Positions 32,482-36,102 of a stretch of 36,102 nucleotides of DNA are shown one piece after another. The notes under the pieces were generated by a model, which was given only the letters and a program-made list of their open reading frames with translations, did not search any database and was not told the DNA's origin. The position numbers were made by a program, and so were the translations under genes. The DNA comes from Idiomarina sp. 34-48-12 (GTDB taxonomy: Bacteria > Pseudomonadota > Gammaproteobacteria > Enterobacterales > Alteromonadaceae). The first letter of the stretch is position 1, and each line of letters starts with the position of its first letter. Location of the stretch: the NCBI GenBank assembly GCA_002279005.1, contig NCJS01000005.1, positions 1 through 36,102 on the forward strand, in the 5' to 3' direction.

Positions 32482-33972
32482 ATGTTCAAAACTATTCAGA
32501 ACCAGTGGTTTTCGAATATCCGTGGCGATCTGCTCGCGGGTATTGTCGTAGCCCTTGCTCTAATTCCTGAGGCGATAGCCTTCTCCATTATCGCCGGTGT
32601 TGATCCGAAAATAGGGCTATACGCCTCTTTCTGTATTGCCGTGATCATTGCGTTTACGGGTGGCCGCCCAGGCATGATATCCGCGGCAACCGGCGCGATG
32701 GCGTTGTTGATGGTCACGTTAGTTCGGGATCATGGTCTTGAGTACTTGCTTGCAGCGACATTACTAACTGGTGTGCTGCAAATTGGAGCAGGGTACTTGA
32801 AGCTGGGCTCATTGATGCGGTTTGTGTCACGCTCGGTAGTAACAGGTTTCGTTAACGCGCTCGCTATTTTGATTTTCATGGCGCAACTACCTGAGCTGAC
32901 CAATGTGACATGGCATGTGTACGCTATGACTGCGGCTGGGCTTGGCATTATTTATCTATTCCCGTACGTACCTGTCATTGGCAAGATGTTGCCGTCGCCG
33001 TTGGTGTGCATTATCTCACTCACCATTGTGGCGATTTTCTGGAATATCGATATTCGTACCGTTGGTGATATGGGGCAGCTGCCGGATACTTTGCCAATTT
33101 TCCTATGGCCTGATGTGCCGCTGAACCTTGAAACCTTAGCCATTATCTTCCCGTATTCTGCCGGTTTGGCTGTGGTTGGTTTGCTCGAATCACTGATGAC
33201 AGCAACCATCGTTGATGACCTAACCGATACACCAAGTGACAAAAACCGTGAGTGTAAAGGTCAGGGTATCGCTAACATCGGTGCTGGTTTGATGGGCGGT
33301 ATGGCTGGCTGTGCGATGATTGGCCAGTCGGTGATTAACGTGAAATCAGGCGGTCGCACCCGGTTGTCGACGTTGGTCGCTGGTATTTTCTTGATGGTAT
33401 TGATTCTCGTACTCGATGAATGGCTCAAGCAAATACCGATGGCGGCGCTGGTAGCCGTGATGATCATGGTATCGATCGGTACCTTTAGTTGGGATTCCAT
33501 TCGTAACCTGAAGAAACATCCGTTGTCGACCAACATTGTGATGGTCACCACCGTCGTGGTTGTTGTGGCAACTCACAACTTAGCCATTGGTGTCGGCGTG
33601 GGCGTATTGCTTGCTGCCATGTTCTTTGCGAACAAAATTGGCCACTTTATGAGTGTGACATCAACCATTGATGAATCGGGTAGCGAACGCCGTTATCAGG
33701 TGATTGGACAGGTGTTTTTCTCTTCTGCGGACAAGTTTATTGACTCGTTCGACTTTAAAGAAGCGCTCGATAAGGTCACTATTGACCTAACGAAAGCGCA
33801 TTTTTGGGACATTACCGCAGTGGGCGCACTCGACAAAGTGGTGATTAAGTTCCGCCGCGAGGGCGCAGAAGTGGAAGTGCAGGGGCTTAACGAAGCTAGC
33901 GCGACCATTGTTGACCGCTTTGGAGTTCACGATAAACCCGATGCTGCCGATAGCATTATGGGCGGCCATTAA
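32482..33972 (+). CDS. SulP-family anion transporter with STAS domain
   Basis: The 496-aa inner-membrane protein starts with the SulP core ([36 protein letters not shown]), has about 12 hydrophobic segments, the GLLESLMTA segment and ends in a cytoplasmic STAS domain (about residues 395-490; [19 protein letters not shown]). The family carries sulfate or bicarbonate, sodium-coupled in marine cyanobacterial BicA; which one applies here is not evident. ATG at 32482 is chosen over a TTG at 32458; the ribosome binding site is poor. A universal stress gene follows after 21 bases and is probably co-transcribed. Confidence 0.87.
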   Translation: MFKTIQNQWFSNIRGDLLAGIVVALALIPEAIAFSIIAGVDPKIGLYASFCIAVIIAFTGGRPGMISAATGAMALLMVTLVRDHGLEYLLAATLLTGVLQIGAGYLKLGSLMRFVSRSVVTGFVNALAILIFMAQLPELTNVTWHVYAMTAAGLGIIYLFPYVPVIGKMLPSPLVCIISLTIVAIFWNIDIRTVGDMGQLPDTLPIFLWPDVPLNLETLAIIFPYSAGLAVVGLLESLMTATIVDDLTDTPSDKNRECKGQGIANIGAGLMGGMAGCAMIGQSVINVKSGGRTRLSTLVAGIFLMVLILVLDEWLKQIPMAALVAVMIMVSIGTFSWDSIRNLKKHPLSTNIVMVTTVVVVVATHNLAIGVGVGVLLAAMFFANKIGHFMSVTSTIDESGSERRYQVIGQVFFSSADKFIDSFDFKEALDKVTIDLTKAHFWDITAVGALDKVVIKFRREGAEVEVQGLNEASATIVDRFGVHDKPDAADSIMGGH

Positions 33973-33993
33973 AACAATAATAAGGGGACGTTT

Positions 33994-34845
33994 ATGTCAT
34001 ACGTAATTAGCTGTATCGATGGGGCTTCGCGCAACACAGCCGTGTGCGACTATTCCGCATGGGCTGCGAAGCAATTGGCAGCGCCGGTGATGCTATTACA
34101 TGTTTTAGATGAGCTGAAATCGCAAGCGGAGACCGAGCTTTCGGGCAATATTGGCTTGGGCACGCGCGAACACTTGCTTGAGCAACTGGCTGAATTGGAT
34201 GCGCAGCGCGCGAAACTGGCGTTGGAGCATGGTCACGTGTTGCTGCAACTCGCGGATGAAAAATTGAAGAAGCTTGGCGTAGGTGAAGTGACACAACGTC
34301 AGCGCCACGGTGAACTTGCAGAGAACTTATTAGCGCTTGAAGGCGATGTGCGTCTTGCCGTTTTGGGTTTGCATGGCGAAGCATCAGCGAATCAACTGAA
34401 TCAAGTCGGCAGTCAGCTTGAAACCGTGATTCGCACGGTTCATCGCCCGCTATTATTGACCCCAGATACGTTCAGTGAGCCGCGCTCAGCCATGCTCGCT
34501 TTCGACGGTAGCAAAACTACCGAGAAAGGCGTTGAGATGTTGGCGCAAAGCCCGTTGTTTAACGGTATGCCGGTGCATGTGGTGATGGTTGACGCCGACA
34601 CCGCGAACAATTGGGAAAAGCTCAAGTGGGCGGAAAAAGTGTTAAGCGAGGGCGGTCATGAAGTGCATGTCGCACTGCGTGCCGGCGACGTTGAAGCCAC
34701 CTTGCATCAATATCAAACCGAGCACGACATTGACCTCATGGTCATGGGCGCATTTGGCCACTCGCGCATTCGCCAATTCTTGGTGGGCAGCACCACCATG
34801 GCTATGCTGAAAGAGAGCCGCACCCCAACCCTCGTACTGCGGTAA
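33994..34845 (+). CDS. Tandem-domain universal stress protein
   Basis: The 283-aa cytoplasmic protein holds two Usp domains. The first (about 1-150) starts SYVISCIDGA and is less conserved in its nucleotide-binding motif. The second (about 160-283) starts AMLAFDGS and ends with the ATP-binding signature MGAFGHSRIRQFLVGSTTMAMLKESRTPTLVLR (G-x2-G-x9-G-S/T). Usp proteins are often paired with SulP genes, as here, where it may act on the transporter; that is an inference. AAGGGG precedes the ATG. Confidence 0.9.
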   Translation: MSYVISCIDGASRNTAVCDYSAWAAKQLAAPVMLLHVLDELKSQAETELSGNIGLGTREHLLEQLAELDAQRAKLALEHGHVLLQLADEKLKKLGVGEVTQRQRHGELAENLLALEGDVRLAVLGLHGEASANQLNQVGSQLETVIRTVHRPLLLTPDTFSEPRSAMLAFDGSKTTEKGVEMLAQSPLFNGMPVHVVMVDADTANNWEKLKWAEKVLSEGGHEVHVALRAGDVEATLHQYQTEHDIDLMVMGAFGHSRIRQFLVGSTTMAMLKESRTPTLVLR

Positions 34846-34849
34846 AAAG

Positions 34850-34879
34850 GAGGGGGGCAGTCCTTGGACTGCACCCCTC
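34850..34879. repeat. Palindromic repeat copy 4, likely bidirectional terminator
   Basis: Arms GAGGGGGGCAGTCC (34850-34863) and GGACTGCACCCCTC (34866-34879) pair around TT with one mismatch. It fills the entire space between the convergent Usp and ACR3 genes (stops at 34845 and 34882). Confidence 0.88.
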
Positions 34880-35899
34880 TTATTCACGAAACCAGTGGCG
34901 GGTGCGATTGGCGAACCACACTAGCGACAACATGACTGGAACCTCGACCAGAACACCAACCACGGTAGCAAGCGCCGCACCAGAGTGTAGACCGAATAAT
35001 GAAATAGCGACTGCTACCGCGAGCTCAAAGAAATTTGAGGTGCCAATAAGGCAAGCTGGAGCCGCAACGTTGTGACGCAGGTTCATGCGCTTGGCGATAA
35101 AATAGGTGAGTGCAAAAATACCGTAGGTTTGAATGAGTAACGGAATAGCTATCAGCACAATCACCTGCGGCTTTTTCAAAATGGTCTCTGCTTGAAAGGC
35201 AAACAACAACACGACCGTAGCCAAAAGGCCAAGTATTGACCAAGGCTTCATCGTGGCTAAAAACTGATTTAACCGTGCGCTATTGCCGTGATCATCAAGC
35301 TTCTTGCGCGTCAGTAATCCCGCAACTAACGGTATAACGACGTACAAAACGACAGAGAGTAACAAGGTATCCCACGGTACGGTGATGTCGGTCACACCAA
35401 GCAGCAAACCAGCAATTGGTGCAAATGCGAAAATCATGATGATATCGTTAATCGAAACCTGAACTAGCGTGTAATTAGCATCGCCCTTGGTGAGCTGACT
35501 CCAAACGAATACCATTGCGGTGCAGGGGGCGACGCCCAGCAAAATCATGCCAGCGATGTATTCAGTTGCAGTTTGCGGGTCGACCCAGTCAGCAAAAATA
35601 CCTTTAAAAAATAACCAGCCAAGAAGCGCCATGGTAAAAGGTTTAATTAACCAATTAATCACCAACGTCAGCACCAATCCTTTTGGCTCGCGCGCAACGT
35701 TACGAATCGATCCAAAATCAATCTGAACCATCATCGGGAATATCATGAGCCAAATGAGTACAGCAATTACGAGATTGACGTGTGCATACTCAAGCGCTGC
35801 AATGGTCACGAAGATATTGGGTACAATACTGCCTGCTGCAATTCCAAGAATAATCGCAAGCCCTACCCAAACCGATAAATAGCGTTCAAATAATCCCAT
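34880..35899 (-). CDS. ACR3-family arsenite efflux transporter
   Basis: The 339-aa membrane protein has about 10 transmembrane segments and the ACR3 signature [23 protein letters not shown] with the essential Cys, plus the N-terminal [14 protein letters not shown] and the C-terminal [18 protein letters not shown] segments. It would export As(III)/Sb(III) in exchange for protons. No arsR, arsC or arsH is within the window, and the other side of its promoter is at the window edge. The ATG at 35899 has CAGGA 11 bases upstream. Confidence 0.93.
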   Translation of the reverse strand: MGLFERYLSVWVGLAIILGIAAGSIVPNIFVTIAALEYAHVNLVIAVLIWLMIFPMMVQIDFGSIRNVAREPKGLVLTLVINWLIKPFTMALLGWLFFKGIFADWVDPQTATEYIAGMILLGVAPCTAMVFVWSQLTKGDANYTLVQVSINDIIMIFAFAPIAGLLLGVTDITVPWDTLLLSVVLYVVIPLVAGLLTRKKLDDHGNSARLNQFLATMKPWSILGLLATVVLLFAFQAETILKKPQVIVLIAIPLLIQTYGIFALTYFIAKRMNLRHNVAAPACLIGTSNFFELAVAVAISLFGLHSGAALATVVGVLVEVPVMLSLVWFANRTRHWFRE

Positions 35900-35991
35900 A
35901 GTGCATGATTCCTGCTATGATTTTTCGTTAGTTGAATAGTGTACTACCTTTGCGACGTTACCTCCTCTTCCATTTTCGGGCGGGAGGCAGT

Positions 35992-36009
35992 AAGTTATTC
36001 TAATAACTT
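35992..36009. promoter_or_regulatory. Palindrome ahead of the last gene
   Basis: AAGTTATT and AATAACTT are perfect 8-bp arms around CT, in the intergenic region between acr3 and the last gene. It could be an operator; no known consensus matched. Confidence 0.35.
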
Positions 36010-36039
36010 GAATCGCAAGCAATTCACGAGGGCAAAGGC

Positions 36040-36102
36040 ATGCCAAAGAAACCCGCAAAGAAATCACGCAGCAGCAACAAAGACGGTGCCATTCGACTCC
36101 TT
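36040..36102 (+). CDS. N-terminus of an unidentified protein (cut by window end)
   Basis: An open frame starts at ATG 36040 with GAGG ten bases upstream and runs to the window edge. The 21 visible residues begin MPKKPAKKSRSSNKD, a very basic start, then GAIRLL. Too little is present to name the protein. Confidence 0.5.
   Translation, partial: MPKKPAKKSRSSNKDGAIRLL

Noticed and set aside
33360..33535. GTCGAC matches resembling the prp operator
   Set aside because: They lie inside the sulP coding sequence and have no palindromic extension like the ATTGTCGACAAT at 15633.
1..36102. CRISPR arrays, tRNA or rRNA genes, phage integrase or attachment sites
   Set aside because: No regularly spaced repeat, cloverleaf or rRNA-like stretch was seen by eye, and the palindromes found are scattered singles.

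Overview
The window looks like a chromosomal segment of a marine gammaproteobacterium, probably of the Alteromonadales/Idiomarinaceae type. This is an inference from gene content: a prpB-prpC-acnD-prpF methylcitrate cluster, RluF, TrxC, a SulP-Usp pair, an FNR-type ompW promoter and several c-di-GMP proteins. No database search was possible. Coding density is high and no stretch over about 300 bases lacks a gene. I saw no tRNA, rRNA or CRISPR array.

Layout. 1-5265 (+): 5'-truncated patatin-like lipase, ferrochelatase hemH, a 78-aa unknown, a cardiolipin-synthase-like phospholipase D and a beta-CASP metallo-beta-lactamase, the middle three with overlapping ends. 5285-8787: divergent DASS anion symporter and BetT-like BCCT transporter. 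8792-13045 (-): a 1050-aa PAS-GGDEF-EAL protein, a GNAT acetyltransferase and a periplasmic YceI protein. 13175-15507: an MscS channel, a small lipoprotein and a deletion-scarred MHYT-EAL gene. 15708-22401 (+): the propionate (2-methylcitrate) operon with its GntR regulator; it would turn propionyl-CoA into pyruvate and succinate using the AcnD/PrpF route instead of PrpD. 22398-22981 (-): a ParDE toxin-antitoxin pair with its operator. 23089-24418: rluF and a YchJ-like gene. 24521-26332: a large lipoprotein built from two copies of one cysteine-bearing unit. 26368-28128 (-): selO and a YkoF-like gene. 28267-30698: an ompW gene behind a textbook FNR class II promoter, broken by an IS3-family element. 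30827-31906: a DCC thiol oxidoreductase, trxC and an orphan ParD antitoxin. 32033-36102: a cold-shock gene with a nonsense codon, SulP plus universal stress protein, an ACR3 arsenite pump and the start of a further gene.

The most notable points are signs of recent genome wear and local architecture. The IS insertion in the ompW signal peptide can be undone on paper to the base. The cold-shock gene has a single stop at codon 46 but an otherwise perfect 3' half. The MHYT-EAL protein has lost its first transmembrane third and its whole GGDEF region. A 30-bp palindrome (core GTGCAGTCC-NN-GGACTGCAC) occurs four times, always between genes. The duplicated lipoprotein keeps four cysteines at matching positions in each half and is the best candidate here for an undescribed protein family.
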